DNA of 64,000 nt from Xanthostigma xanthostigma (GCA_963575645.1 OY754465.1:3782001-3846000), one strand, 5' to 3'; shown: positions 1 through 11,840, numbered from the stretch's first letter. Numbers and translations are program-made. The notes: generated from the sequence alone by a model not told the origin.

Positions 1-1035
1 ATAATAATAATAATATTTATTTCACTCTGTGTACACCAAAAGTGAAGAGTAAGTCAAAAAATACAATATATTTAAAATACAATATTAAAAAATTCGTCCA
101 TAGAATAAATGCTATGCTTTAATAAAAGTAGTTTAACTTTTCTTTTAAAAAGAGTAGAATTGTTTATTTTCTTTAAGTCAATTGGCAGATGATTAAAGCA
201 TTTTATAGACATAATCAAAGGCCCTTTTGCTGAAAGAGCCAGTCTATGCTGTGGTAGCGTTAAATTTTCGTTTCTAAGATTATAGTTACTGACAGTCGGG
301 AAACTTTATCAATGTTCTTCCTTGCATATACAACCGAATTAAGAATATACATAGCTGTGACAGTTAAAATATTTAGTTTTTTGAAGAGTTCCCTACACGA
401 GTTACTTTTATTTTTAAAAGTCATTGTTCTTATGATTTTTTTCTGTGCTAAAAATACTTCATAAGTTTTTGTTGCAGTACCCCAACATAAAATTCCATAA
501 TTTAATATTGAGTACACATGGGCGTAATAGTATGTTAATAGTAGTTCTAAGTTGACAAAGTTCCGTAATTGCCATAACACAAAGCAGCTTTTAGCTAGTT
601 TATTAGTTATACTGTTGATTTGGCTATGCCAGGACAAGTTGAAATCTAGGTATAGTCCTAGGAACTTCACTTCACTGCTTTGTTTAACGGTTTTATTTCC
701 TAATCGTAATAAAATACTTTGATTTTTAGGTTCTTTAGCGGAGCACAGCATAAGGTCCGTTTTAGAACTGTTCAATACAAGACCAGACATCTCACAGTAC
801 TGAGTCATTTTTGAGGCACAGTCATTCACCTTATCACTTAAAGTTTCTATATTTGAACTAGATATAGCTGCTGATGTATCATCGGAAAACTGGATAATGA
901 AATGGTTTTTTATCCTAGTAGACATGTTGTTCACATATAAAATAAATAGAACAAGTCCCAATACACTACCTTGCTGTTTATAATTACACGAACCATTTCG
1001 AGTCCTTTTCGACCCCCCTTCTATCTTCGAAGCTA
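1..1035 (-). mobile_element. 3' part of a Jockey-like non-LTR retrotransposon
   Basis: On the minus strand a reverse transcriptase reading frame is followed by about 250 bases of AT-rich 3' untranslated sequence. It ends at the window edge in an (ATT)n tail, seen on the plus strand as the opening ATAATAATAATAAT. A short trinucleotide tail of this kind is common for LINEs of the Jockey/I groups. The element is truncated at its 5' side: upstream of about 1035 the reverse transcriptase frame is lost. The clade assignment is inferred from protein motifs only. Confidence 0.75.
260..1030 (-). pseudogene. Reverse transcriptase, C-terminal half (LINE remnant)
   Basis: The frame starts inside the polymerase palm, with QQGSVLG (motif B region) near 975. 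It continues with the catalytic FSDDT box (motif C; FADDT is more usual), a motif D-like LNSSKTDLM, then a thumb region with FLGLYLD and a YGILCWG segment typical of Jockey-group LINEs. The fingers domain, the first catalytic aspartate motif and any endonuclease domain are missing, so this is a 5'-truncated dead copy. The reading frame itself carries no internal stop for about 250 codons, which points to a fairly recent insertion. In an intact element this enzyme would copy element RNA at a nicked genomic target. Confidence 0.75.
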
Positions 1036-1410
1036 GTTACACTACAGAACTGATTTTTTTCAGGTTAAATTTACCATAAAGAAACAGACAGTCCTCAGTA
1101 AGTCTACAGCCCTGATGTGGGAATTTAATGTTAATAGATAGAATACTAGATTAGTTCCCGTAGAGTTGTGCAAAAATGCTGAATGAATAAATTTACCTAT
1201 ATTTAATCCCTCCGTGTCTCCGAAATTATTAAGCGCAGCAAAAAAATGTATTAGGCTATTTTATGGGAAATTTAATGTACTTTAATTTTGTATAGAATAA
1301 TGTATGCTCTACGTTTGGTGGTTTCCAAGATATTTGTGAAAAACTGAGAACACATACGGATCAGAATCCTTCCCTGCTTCCTCTTCGGTTTTCTACGGAT
1401 AGTCGAGGTC

Positions 1411-2143
1411 AGAAGTCGGAAGGAGTACCTTTTTTTTTGCCAGAGCGCTAATCTAAAGATCGCTAAACACGATCCTCAGGGTTCCACAATTTTTTTCCTC
1501 GGAAACCCCTTCAAATTGGCCGCCCTGATTTCCACCCCTTGGAAAAAAAAGCAAGCACTCCGGGAGTGCCGGCAGAAGTGAAAACTTGAATATTAACGTC
1601 TTACGAATTTTCGATCAGGTCACGTCCTGACGCGAGTTTAACATTTTTTACCCATTACAAAAAAAGTGTACAAAAGTTTTCGTTTTACGAATTTTGTCTT
1701 ACGCATTTTCGATCAGGTCTTACGAATTTTCGATCTGACCCGAGTTTAACATTTTTTACCCATTACAAAAAATGTGTACAAAAGTTTTCGTCTTACGAAT
1801 TTTCGATCAGGTCTTACGAATTTTCGATCTGACGCGAGTTTAACATTTTTTACTCATTACAAAAAAAGTGTACAACGCCGCTAAAGAAGTTTTCACTTCA
1901 ATTATAAAGTATCACATTTACAGTAAAAAACAAGAAAGATTTTTTCTAGAGAATTTTCCTTAAAAATTGTTGTGTTCCAAGGGGTGGAAATCAAGGGGGC
2001 CAATATAAAAGGGTTGCAGAAGAAAAAAATTGTGGGACCCACACTATCTTGTTCAGCGACCTTGAAAACGGCGGGACGGGGTCTCTAAATTGGCGTTCTG
2101 GCAAAAAAAAAACAAAAACCCAAAAAAATCCCGACTCCTGACT
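1411..2143. mobile_element. Foldback element with internal tandem repeats
   Basis: Two inverted arms match imperfectly: about 1411-1545 (TTCCACCCCTTGG, GTTCCACAATTTTTTTCCTC) and 1977-2143 (CCAAGGGGTGGAA, and the complement of the other block). Between them, 1595-1870 holds roughly three tandem copies of a unit with TCTTACGAATTTTCGATC and GAGTTTAACATTTTTTAC. No target duplication was recognised, so the outer limits are approximate. No coding capacity is visible. Confidence 0.5.
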
Positions 2144-2242
2144 TCTACTAGGAGACTTTTTATCATATCATATCCCTCCTGGCCTAATGAAAACTGCCAT
2201 TTTTAAATTCATTACAGTAGGATGTTCAAAATATACAATCGT

Positions 2243-2466
2243 TCCAATTCTTCTTGGTTTCCGGGCTTGTATGCCGTGGTCCATTGGTTTCGTCTACAAC
2301 TGCTGTAGACATTATCAAAGACGATGTGGTAGCGGGCGAAGTGTCCTTCTAGGCTGCTCACAGGCAAGTGTGTCGACAAGTGCGGTACTTCCATCTTTTA
2401 TGGTCAGCATGCTCGTGTTCTCTACTCGGTCGTAGCATACAAGCCCGGAAACCAAGAAGAATTGGA
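2243..2466. repeat. Inverted repeat, about 30-base arms
   Basis: CCAATTCTTCTTGGTTTCCG at 2243 is matched in reverse complement at about 2437-2466, with about 160 bases between. The arms extend about 30 bases and are nearly perfect. This may be a small MITE or part of a larger one. The apparent open frames across it are chance. Confidence 0.55.
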
Positions 2467-2895
2467 TCAACACCGGCCGTGAAAGTCTACACACTTGGAT
2501 ATACAGCCGTTTTCTTGAATCATTGATGGCAACAGTCGATCTGACTGGCAAGCAGACAAAAAAAATATGCGAGACGACTGAGAAATTGACAGCCATCATA
2601 ATTTCATTTCGCAATGGTGGTTTCAGTAAAACGCACCTAACTGATTCATGTCTGTTGTTATTATTATTTTCAGCAGGTCGGCTATTTCAAGAATCGTTTA
2701 TATCAGTGCTGCCACCAGTAGAACACGTCAACACTGCATTCAATATGTTTGGAGTGCAGTTAACTGTCATAATATATTTAGATACATACACGGGTCAGTG
2801 AAACGCATCCGTCACCTACACAGGCAAGCGTATCACAGGAAGCCAACAGTCAAACGTACCTAGTTTGTTCCTATTTCACGGGGCATCAAAATTAC

Positions 2896-3134
2896 CAGAA
2901 AAAAATAAATATAGTTTAAAAAAAAATTAAAAAACACGCTTTATATCAAACTAAAAAGTAAAAAATAATTGTTTTAAAATATTGTGAAAAAAGCGTGGGG
3001 CGCTCGATGTACGAAAATGTGGAACAAAGCGCCCCACGCTTTTTTCACAATATTTTTAAAAAATTATTTTTTACTTTTTAGTTCGATATAGAGCGTGTTT
3101 TTTAGTTTTTTTTAAACTATATTTATTTTCCACT
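2896..3134. repeat. Near-perfect palindrome, 105-base arms
   Basis: The left arm (2896-3003) and right arm (3029-3134) are reverse complements with few differences. The inner ends read AAAAAAGCGTGGGGCGC and GCGCCCCACGCTTTTTT, around a 25-base loop. The transcript would form a long hairpin. It resembles in design, but not in sequence, the palindrome at 5165-5440. Confidence 0.65.
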
Positions 3135-3192
3135 TTTTAGTTCGATTTATTGTCAAAAATTTGCCGAAAAAAAAACAATTTTTTTTCGACGT

Positions 3193-3275
3193 GGACGGGA
3201 TTAGAACCCACGACCCGTGGTTCCGAGAGTTGACGTCAGCGAAGACCCGTGCCTTAGACCGCACGGCTAACCACT
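3193..3275 (-). repeat. tRNA-derived SINE head (Leu/Ser-like)
   Basis: The minus strand reads TGGTTAGCCGTGCGGTCTAA (a D-arm with A-box-like promoter), and about 45 bases later GGGTTCTAATCCC (a B-box-like T-loop). The CTAAGGC after the D-arm and the long variable region are like tRNA-Leu or tRNA-Ser. The acceptor stem is not complementary, so it is not a functional tRNA. I read it as the Pol III promoter part of a SINE. Confidence 0.5.
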
Positions 3276-3379
3276 GTAGTTACAGTGCTGGCATATTATA
3301 CTACAGTAATAAACCACTTGCTGTAGTCCAAACGAAGGTTACAAACAAACATACATACATACAAATTAACAAGTGAAGT

Positions 3380-3755
3380 TAATATAAAGCGTGTAAAATT
3401 GCCTGATCACAGACGCATTACTTACGCATTTTCATGATGTAATCTATTTTTCTTGTGCGGATATCTATTTTAATTTTATGATGTTAACTTTACTAATTAT
3501 ACTTAAAAAGTAATTAAACATAGTGATTACCGTAAAAAATGATTTTTTTTAACCCGTTGTCAATTTCAATAGACATAGGATTTTCCAAAATTCTGTAAAT
3601 GTTAAATTTAGTTTTTGACTGAATAATACCTTAATTACTCAAGAACTCTTCAATAAATAATTTTATTTATTGAATACCTTAATTATACCCTAAATAAGCT
3701 CAACATCCTAAAAAATATTTTGTGTTTCAAAAATATAAAATTAATGTTCGAAGGG
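3380..3755. other. AT-rich spacer
   Basis: Very AT-rich sequence without a convincing reading frame, RNA gene or element ends. Confidence 0.4.
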
Positions 3756-3756
3756 G

Positions 3757-3890
3757 TTAAGTGTGGTGTATACTATTTTTCTTCATACCTCGGTCGTAAG
3801 TACGCTTATTAAATACATTAATTAATTAACTAGTTATTAACTACATAAAAACACAGATAAATTTCAAGCAAGCAGCTTTGAGGTTATACG
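3757..3890. repeat. Interspersed repeat shared with 28963-29076
   Basis: GTGTGGTGTATACTATTTTT, GAAAGTACGCTTATT-like sequence and CAAGCAAGCAGCTTTGAGG recur in the same order and orientation at 28963-29076. Ends are undefined. Confidence 0.6.
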
Positions 3891-3899
3891 TCAAAGTAC

Positions 3900-3900
<1 letters not shown>

Positions 3901-3947
<47 letters not shown>
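3901..3947. repeat. (AAT)n microsatellite
   Basis: About 15 AAT units in a row, followed by AAACATATTTATTGCAG. The arrangement is like the start of the window, so it may be the tail of another minus-strand LINE fragment. Confidence 0.85.
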
Positions 3948-3948
<1 letters not shown>

Positions 3949-4275
3949 CATATTTATTGCAGAAATATTACATAAAAAATCTATAAAAGGGCATATGAAT
4001 TCAGTCTAAATGACAGCTGTTCACGACTATTAGCTAAAATGTATTAGGGTTGCTATGGAAACGACATCATTGATAGTTCTTTTTTCTTTACTGCCGCCCG
4101 AACGTACGTACTTCTCGCATCAGTGCGTGTAATCCCACCAATGCGTAAATGTTAGACTTTCTGCCTTACAATTGATGCCAAAAGTACGTACTTTCGATCG
4201 AGGTATGATGAAAAAGTATTTAAAAAAATCGATTCATTGTCATATATAGATCGGGAATACGAAAGTAAAACTTAA

Positions 4276-4871
4276 CTAGTGTGACCTGTGCGAATTATTC
4301 GCACTAAATAAGTATAATAATTATCACTTTACAAAATTATTTTTTCAAATATGATTGCAGGTATTCAATTCGTTTCTAATTTTGCACACTGCTTATAACG
4401 TTCTTCTTTTTGTTGTATTACAATATGAAGCTCAGATGACAGATCTAAGAAATATTTTACTAAAATTGTCATATAGAGGCGCAAGTAGCAAAAGCGTTGA
4501 GCTAAGCCGTCAGATGGCATCATGCAGCATTGCTGTGATGTTGTTCAGCGTTGCTCGCTGTTTCAAAATTAAAGCCGCCAGATGGCAGTATGCAGTATTG
4601 TGTCTGTTGTATTACAATATGGTCAGATGACAGATCGAAGTGTTGACGTTGTTTCAAAATTAAAGCCGTCAGATGGCAGACGTTGTTCAGCGTTGCTGTA
4701 TTTTAATTAATTTACAAAAACAAAAGCAATAATACATTTTTTAGTTGTCGATGTCAGTAGAGCAAGCAATTATCTGTAAAATGATATATAATTTATGTGG
4801 AGAAATTGTGAGGTTTTTTCTAAAAAGGGAGGCAAACGTCTTTAACCTTAGCGTATTAATATAATATATGA
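4276..4871 (-). mobile_element. Non-autonomous Helitron (family C), copy 1
   Basis: Read on the minus strand it starts TCATATAT after an A and ends CTAG before a T, the Helitron insertion rule. About nine bases before CTAG lies a hairpin, GTGCGAATAATTCGCAC, the usual Helitron 3' signal. A second copy at 17951-18545 is nearly identical over its whole length. No Rep/helicase frame is present, so it would rely on a helper. Open frames inside it are repeated in the other copy but look non-coding. Confidence 0.75.
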
Positions 4872-5164
4872 TATGATGATGTGAACAAACTATATCTGCA
4901 TTACCTATAACCTAGGCGGTAAACAGCAGTCAAACTGTCGTCAATTAAGTATGCAAATTAAGACCGCTGAAGATGTCTGTTTACCGGATTTAATGACGTG
5001 ACAAATGTGGCTACGTTGTTTAAATTGTTCAATATATTTTTGATTAACATTCTCATGCCTACGAAACACACAACTAGTATTTTATCATATTTATAGCCAC
5101 TATAAGCGAGTAAAAAAATTAAGCCAATGTAAGGCAACAACTTAAAATAATAATAGAAATCAAA

Positions 5165-5440
5165 AAAATGTTTAATATACCACGTTTTTAAAGCGAACTA
5201 AAAAGTATAAAATAATTTCTTTACAGACAAATTTTTAACTTGTAGGATTTGAAACGAAAAACGTGGGGCGCATGCGATAATTAGAATATATCAATGAAGA
5301 AATCTATTAATTATGAGATAAAACGAATAATGCTCTCCACGTTTTTCGTTTCAAATCCTATACAAGTTAAAAATCTCTCTGTAAAAAAATTATTTTATTC
5401 CTTTTAGTTCGCTTTAAAAACGTGGTATAGGTATTAAACA
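5165..5440. repeat. Palindromic element, about 110-base arms
   Basis: Left arm about 5165-5275 (with CCACGTTTTTAAAGCGAACT and GAAACGAAAAACGTGG) pairs with the right arm 5335-5440. The centre is about 60 bases of unrelated sequence. The outer ends read ATGTTTAATA and TATTAAACAT. It is probably a foldback MITE; no target duplication could be fixed. Confidence 0.6.
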
Positions 5441-5984
5441 TTTTTTTAAATTTCCATTATTATTTTTATACTTTTTGGTAAAAACAAAACAAAAATACAT
5501 CGTAAAAAATAATATTATTATTATATTATCGTCACAGTTTTGCGAGGTAGCTAAAACGTAACGGTTTGTGTGGGTTTTTGAGCTACTGCGCAAGACTGAC
5601 GATAATATTACCGTTCGCAGAGATATTGGAACAGAGCTAATGTTGTGCAAATCAAAAATCAAATAATTATTATTACAGTTTTTTTTCTATTTAATTACTG
5701 TAAAATTTTATGTTAAATCTCTGAAATACCGGTATTAATTGTGAAGAAAATATTTTCATTGAAAGTAAACTAAAAAAAAAGTTCCAGTAATTTAATACCG
5801 GTAACTGGAATGATTCAACTTGACCAGAGTACATCAAATAAATTCCAAGACTTGAAATAAATAACATCAACTAATTGGTATAAATTTAAAATAATTACAC
5901 TTATCTCGTAACTGACATGTCGAAGCGCAGCAAGACGAAATATTCATTTAAAATATATTCCATTAAATTTTCATAGATAATATA

Positions 5985-7506
5985 CAGTGTGGTCACTTAA
6001 GTGTGCAACATATGGGAAAATTTTTAATTAAATGCACAACCAAAATACAAATATTGCCAAAAGTTGGTGCATGTCCGATAATCATTTTAGGTGCTCTTAG
6101 AATTGTTGGAGTTCAAACAACATACAGGGTGTTTAATATCGTTGCAACAAACATAAAGTTTGTGATTCCATAAAAAATTAAAAAACTAAAGTAATTTTAC
6201 AAATATGCCTGAATTTGAACAAAGTAATACGAAATTGATTTGATTTTGAATAATTTATTAGTGTGTTTAAGGTAAGTATAAAAAAAAAATTTCAAAAAAA
6301 TTATAATTTTGGTTTTTCAAAAAAAAAAAAAAGTTTTGTTCTTAGAAAGCCATGTTTTGGTATTTAGGCATAACTTTTAATTCTAAACAACTTTTTCTCA
6401 TAACATTTCGCTGAATTTTTTGAAATAAGGGCACTTTACTCTTGTACAATTTTTATATTTTTTGGTATGCTGTTTGAGTTTCAACAATTCTAAGAGCACC
6501 TAAAATGATTATCGAACATGCACCAACTTTTGGCAATATTTGTATTTTGGTTGTGCATTTAATTAAAAATTTTCCCATATGTTGCACACTTAAGGACGTA
6601 GTCCTATGTTCAAGCTCGTTTTCAACCCTTTTTTCAGAATTTTTTTTTAATAACAAAATAATGTACAATCATTTCAATTTTGTTACATTTTATTACTGAC
6701 ATCGTAAGCTAAGAAAAAAAATTTTTTTTTGCTTAATTTTACGCCATTTTATAACTGTTTTTTTAACCTAAAGTAGACAACTTTAAATGGAGGTAAGTGG
6801 GTAGCGCGGGTGATAACGGCACTTGGAGTCATCTGAATTATAAAAATTAAATTGGTTATTTATTCGTAGGCTTGTGGCTCTGTTCCGTACTAGAAATAAA
6901 CATTTTTATTGATAAATAACAAAATGGCGAGTTTAAAAAAAAAACAACGAGAAAATCGTGATTTTGTCGTTGAAAATCGGTTAAAAAAAATAGAAATAAT
7001 TTTTATAAATAAGTAATTCTAGTACCGGACGGAGCTATTGTTGTGTAGAATACCCTGTGCAAAATTGAAAGCAATCGGTTGTATACAATTGTTTCAATCA
7101 CCCGCGCCGCTTACAAAAACGTAGTTTTGAGAAAAACGCGTTTAAAGTTTTAATTTCAGATTTTTTACAAAAAAATGAATATTTACACTAATCAGCTATG
7201 CCTGGTGTATATTAAATCTTCCGTTTCTTCAAAGGCATCGTTTTCAGCTAATTTGTTTGCTCTACTCTGCGAGAGTATAAGGGTGACATGATAACAATTG
7301 AGAGGTAAGGGCAGGTAAGAGTCTTACCGTAAGACCGTTGCTGCTCTCGACTATATGCTATAGCTTTGTAAATATTTAATATTTCGGTCTAAAATTTTTA
7401 CAGTATTTTCTCAATATATTATACTTAAGTACTATAAATGTAAAAAAAAATAAATTTGATTTTCCGGAACCCGAACTCCAGACTACGTCCTTAAGTGACC
7501 ACACTG
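5985..7506. mobile_element. Tc1/mariner-like MITE split by another element
   Basis: It is flanked by TA and begins CAGTGTGGTCACTTAAGTGT; the complement of the same sequence closes it at 7506. The inverted arm runs to about 6127 on the left and is matched by 6468-6593 on the right, about 140 bases. The last 12 bases of the right arm (7495-7506) have been pushed away by the element at 6594-7490. TA flanks and CAGTG ends fit the Tc1/mariner group. No transposase is visible. Confidence 0.75.
6594..7490. mobile_element. TTAA-flanked (piggyBac-type) MITE nested in the Tc1-like MITE
   Basis: Both sides carry TTAA (6590-6593 and 7491-7494). The element begins GGACGTAGTC and ends GACTACGTCC. TTAA is present once at the matching place in the intact left arm of the host element (5997-6000), so it is the duplicated target. 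The 897-base interior is AT-rich and lacks a transposase frame. The piggyBac assignment rests on TTAA only. Confidence 0.7.
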
Positions 7507-7873
7507 TATATGAATGGGCACAGATTGAAAATGATTTTCGTGAGGAGTCAGTCGATCAGTATTTATTCAATATTCAGTTATCGCCTATACGAACAAATAA
7601 TACACAAATATGAAAAATAATTTCCTTTTAAATAGTCAGTATATTATGTTAACATTTGTTGTATAGTTTCATATTAACTGGCTTTAGTAAATCAAAGTGT
7701 TTAGGCGTGCCCCATACTGCGATGACGTGTTTCAGATAGATTTTTGATAAAATAGTTATTTTTATGGGCAGTTATCGGGAAGGGCTGGTTAAAATTGAAA
7801 TAAGACTAATGCTGGGTTGCACAAACGATTGTAAAAAAATGTGATTTGACAATTACAAAACTGAACATAAATA

Positions 7874-8642
7874 TAGGGTTACCAGACGTCCCGGTTTTCC
7901 GGGACATGTCCCGTTTTCGCCCTCCTGTCCCGGTGTCCCGGAATTTTTTCAAAATCTATGCAAATGTCCCGGTTTTTAATAAAATCCCAATGGAGCGATG
8001 AACGCAACCGACTCTCAGTCAAAATTATTCGCGACCTTATGATGATCACCTTCAATTTCAATGACATGAATTGTAAACAGTTTTACAAATATCTACTCGA
8101 GCCTGAACATTCGAAACTATTGCAAAAAATCAGTGACTCGAAAAAATATTGTTAATCGACCCGACTGAAATTTGTGTCTCGAAGTATATTTTACACATGT
8201 ATATATTCATGATTGATGTGTTATGAACAAATAAACAGACTGACCACTATAATTAAGTCTCTTTTTTCACTATATTTCTATCCTCAAATTATTCAAAATC
8301 GTGTTCGTCTCATATTAAATTACACGATTTCGATAGATATCGATTGTGGATTGATACACACAGCACACTTCAGATGTTTCATCAATTTTTGTCTGAAGAA
8401 GGGTTTTTTAAAGTTATTATTAGGGTCGGAGGATTTTTCGTTCCTGACAGTTGCTCGGTACTGAGATAGAAGTGTAAAAATTGGGAACTGACAGATAGGA
8501 ATAAAAAAAAATAATTTTTTTACAACAAATTTTTTTAGATTTCAGAAATTTCAAAAATATTTTTTCATTCTTCAATTATCAATAGGGAGGGGGGTTGCTG
8601 TAAAATGTCCCGTTTTTTCATTCAGACCATCTGGTAACCCTA
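7874..8642 (+). mobile_element. hAT-type element with 8-base target duplication
   Basis: Ends are TAGGGTTACCAGA and its near complement TCTGGTAACCCTA. The flanking octamer CATAAATA is repeated exactly (7866-7873, 8643-8650), the signature of hAT insertion. Near the left end are several reiterations of a GTCCCGG motif. The element retains a piece of transposase (next entry) but is far shorter than an autonomous hAT. Confidence 0.85.
7958..8152 (+). pseudogene. hAT transposase C-terminal remnant
   Basis: The frame encodes WSDERNRLSVKIIRDLMM, then FNFNDMNCKQFYKYLL and a lysine-rich end. W-S-D-x-R-N-R-x-S-V followed by a 'MxCxxF' segment resembles the C-terminal tail of hAT-family transposases as I remember them. 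Only about 60 residues survive, all inside the hAT element at 7874-8642. The catalytic region is deleted, so it cannot be active. Confidence 0.5.
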
Positions 8643-8659
8643 CATAAATATCATGAAAA

Positions 8660-9260
8660 AGCTTAGAACATTGACAATTTGACATCAAGGTTAACATGCA
8701 TCGTATATCATGACGTTACATAAGCCCGCCAACATGACCGATTGTACTGTCTAGTTTTGAATGTGAAATTTAATATTTTTTTCTTATGATAATACTACAT
8801 GTTTAAATGATTATCAATTTTTTTCCGTATTATGGTTGAATAAATAATCTATTAAAAATATTAAAAAAGCACATTCATATGACCTATTAGTAAATCGTGA
8901 AAAACTTGTTCATTCCACTGTCGATTTTGTTCTACGCAATGTTTTGGTTTTGAACGGAATTTACACAAGAGATAATTTTCATGAAAACAAAGTAGAAACT
9001 ACATATAGTAGTATTAAAGCATTTTTGAAAAAACGCCGGATATTTATGTTAAATTTTGTAATTTTTGAAACGTTTCAGTATAAAAATAGGTGGAGTGAAA
9101 TATCACTGTTTACTATAAGTTTTGTTGTTTTTCTCAATAAAATCATTTTATAGAATATTTAATATTTTTGAATCTCGCGCGCTTTTTACGACGTTTCTCA
9201 CAGTCAAAATAGCTTCTTATAAGGACAGGAGGCGCTAGTTTATCCGCAATCTGTTAAATA
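8660..9260. other. Spacer without recognised features
   Basis: AT-rich; no coding pattern, element ends or RNA gene recognised. Confidence 0.4.
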
Positions 9261-9265
9261 TATAT

Positions 9266-9892
9266 TGTAACAAAACTGCTGTAGTCTGTGGCGGAAATTA
9301 TTTATTTACAATATTAACTGTTTAACAAACAGTAAAAACACACAAACGAAAGCGTATAACGTTAACAGAAATAAAACTAATAGTTCTAAATTATACAATG
9401 TAAGACTAAGTAACAGAGAATAAAGAGTCGCTAAATTATGTACAAATTACGAAGTATTAACAACACACAGGAACACAACACAGAGTTTATCAGCGCACTT
9501 GTCTATTCACCATAACACATTTATTTAAAACCACTCACTAGAGTTATATTTATTTCCACTGCAGATTAACGGAATTTATGTCATAATGCCAGAACACGGT
9601 GTCAACACACGACCAGCTCTAATAACTGACTGACCTGTTTCCTTCCTCTGTTCGCCTTTTTATAGTTTTCGGTCTATGCTTCCAGAAAGTTCGAATCGAG
9701 ATTTCCTCTCCTCTCCACGCGTGCGAGTCTCTAAGGTCAAGTGCTGGCTACCTGCATCCATTGTTGCTTGTCTTTACATGCGTGGGTGTCTCTAACGGTC
9801 GGATGTCCGTTACCTGCTTTCATTGTTTGTCAGTTGACCTTCGAGTATTGTGTAGACTTTTCTAGAAACTCTCATAGGCGCATCACGCAACA
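9266..9892 (-). mobile_element. Solo LTR (627 bases)
   Basis: Read on the minus strand it begins TGTTGCGTGATGCG and ends AGTTTTGTTACA (TG...CA). It is flanked by ATAT on both sides (9262-9265, 9893-9896). A TATA box (CTATAAAAAGGCG, minus, near 9655) sits in the promoter position. No gag or pol lies beside it, so recombination between two LTRs has removed the body. The related end at 13616 belongs to the same or a sister family. Confidence 0.75.
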
Positions 9893-9951
9893 ATATCTAT
9901 GGTTCAACCAACCAAACAAACAAACTCTTCAGCCTTATATATTAGTATAGA
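9893..9951 (-). mobile_element. 5' fragment of a family A Helitron
   Basis: On the minus strand, TCTATACTAATATATAAGGC followed by TGAAGAGTTTGTTTG is the 5' terminus of the Helitron family found at 20009, 47621 and 63042, here with the required A before TC. It diverges after about 45 bases, and the solo LTR is inserted beside it. Confidence 0.6.
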
Positions 9952-9952
9952 T

Positions 9953-10814
9953 AACAGTGGTGCAGTTATCACAGCCCTATTTTTTGGTACACGACAAATA
10001 CTATACATATATATGGGTACATTATATATATGTAAAAACATATCTATATAATAATATGAACCAGTCCCATCTCATATATTAAAATGAAAAGCGAAGTGTC
10101 CACTTAGTTATCCATACATAGAATACAGTCTCCATGGTACTTGCCGATCATATATCTGTCAAGTGATGACAATGTAGGTATATGTAGCTCTTATACCTAT
10201 TTAATCTTTATTTTAATTGACCATTTCTCACGCAAACAGGAACTCAGTAGAGTCAGTATTAATCTTTATTGGCAAAGTTGAGAAAAACAATTTACTTGTA
10301 AACGACTGGACGGTTAAGAACTGACAAAAAAATATTATTTATTATTTTGCTTGTCTACTAAATTTTAAAATCATTCGGTTGTGTTAAAATTTATACGTAT
10401 ATGTACATATGATAATCGTACCTATCCACGCCAGCAGGACGAACAAATTGATATGGTAATGATTCTTTGGTCACTCATTTGCCATATGGCACTTTATATA
10501 CGGGACCTAGGGGCAGTGGCGTGACAATAGGGTGGCAGAACGGGCATAATGCCACGTCCCCCCCCCGGCTCGAGAAATCCGCGAGCACAGAAGGATCCTA
10601 ACATTTATTATTACAACATTTAGTGAAAGTTTTGTATTTGTCCGAGGAATGATCTCGTTTGCGCTGATTGACAGAAATTATTAATATCCGCTGATTGGAG
10701 CCACATTCCACAGTTTTCAAGTCAAAGCAAACAGGAAATGTACTTCGTAGTGTAAAACATCGAACCCATAGGCTAGACGACGAGGAGGTAAAAACATTTA
10801 AAAGTGCGTTATTC
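9953..10814. other. Spacer without recognised features
   Basis: Low-complexity TA-rich runs (near 10005-10060) and unremarkable sequence. A short C-run at 10558 has no visible meaning. Confidence 0.4.
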
Positions 10815-11506
10815 GGGCACAGGCGAGATTATTGTTGGAATCGCTTCGTTTTAGGGTGTAGTTCAACCCCCTTTTGCTTACAAATTGTTGGTGTGCTTGA
10901 TTTTATAATTGACAATTAGTGACAAAAATAGTGCTAATCGGTTAGAATTAATTTTTTTCAAAAATTCCAACGGGATACTAAAGTTGAATGGATTTGTGAT
11001 TTTTCTGGCTTGGTCTGACCAGCGAAACCCGTTTGTGAAAATAATGGCGCAATTCGCAATTAAGGAAACAAAAAAAGTGATCGTTAATTACTCGAAGAAG
11101 TAATTGACCGATGACGCTAAAATTATTCATGCATGTTTGGGTCAACATAGACATCATTTTTGAAAATTTACAGCCATCTATGTGCGGTCATTTTTTGGTA
11201 AAAAAATAGTAAATAAAACGTGTCTTTTTAACTTTCGGGGCTATTTGCAAGTTGACAGTTGCACTTAGCGACCTCTGTCAGTGCCCATTTTTAAGGAAAT
11301 TTCATAAGGAAAAACTTTCTCAATGCATATGCTATACTAAAAGTCAAAAGGAACGGAGATATTAAAGGAAATAGAGAAGAAAACACTATTTTCGTCACTA
11401 ATTGTTAATTATAAAATCAAGCACCCCAACAATTTGTAAGCAAACTTAGGGGGTTGAACTACACCCTTAAACGAAGCGATTCCAACAATAATCTTGCCTG
11501 TGCCTG
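10815..11506. mobile_element. Inverted-repeat element, about 110-base arms
   Basis: The left arm 10815-10925 (GGCACAGGCGAGATTATTG, then GAATCGCTTCGTTTTAGGG) is matched in reverse at 11392-11506 with few changes. The 465-base centre is non-coding. The true outer ends may lie further out, since no target duplication was identified. Confidence 0.6.
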
Positions 11507-11840
11507 AAAAATACACCCAAAACTCCTCGCCGTCTTGTTTACCACCTGAACATGTCAGACGCTCGATGAACATTCGGAAACGAACGAATGCTCATACTGC
11601 AGCGGCTTTTGTTTTGGATTTGACGAATGGCGACAGATCTTGTGATGAAAATTGGACTATAACACACATGTTTAGATACGTTCTAAGGAAAGCTAACGAA
11701 CATATCTGACAGAGGGCAGATGCTGGAGCTATACATGTCCAGAATTACCCAAGACAGAGTTGCTCTAATGCATCATTCAAAATGTTTGTGTAAAAATAAA
11801 TAAAATAAATTCTTTATAAAAGAATATAGCCTAGTGGCTA

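Noticed and set aside
4355-4630. 91-codon frame, repeated at 18029-18259
   Set aside because: Conserved only because both lie inside copies of the same Helitron; no domain, and the second copy is shortened by a stop.
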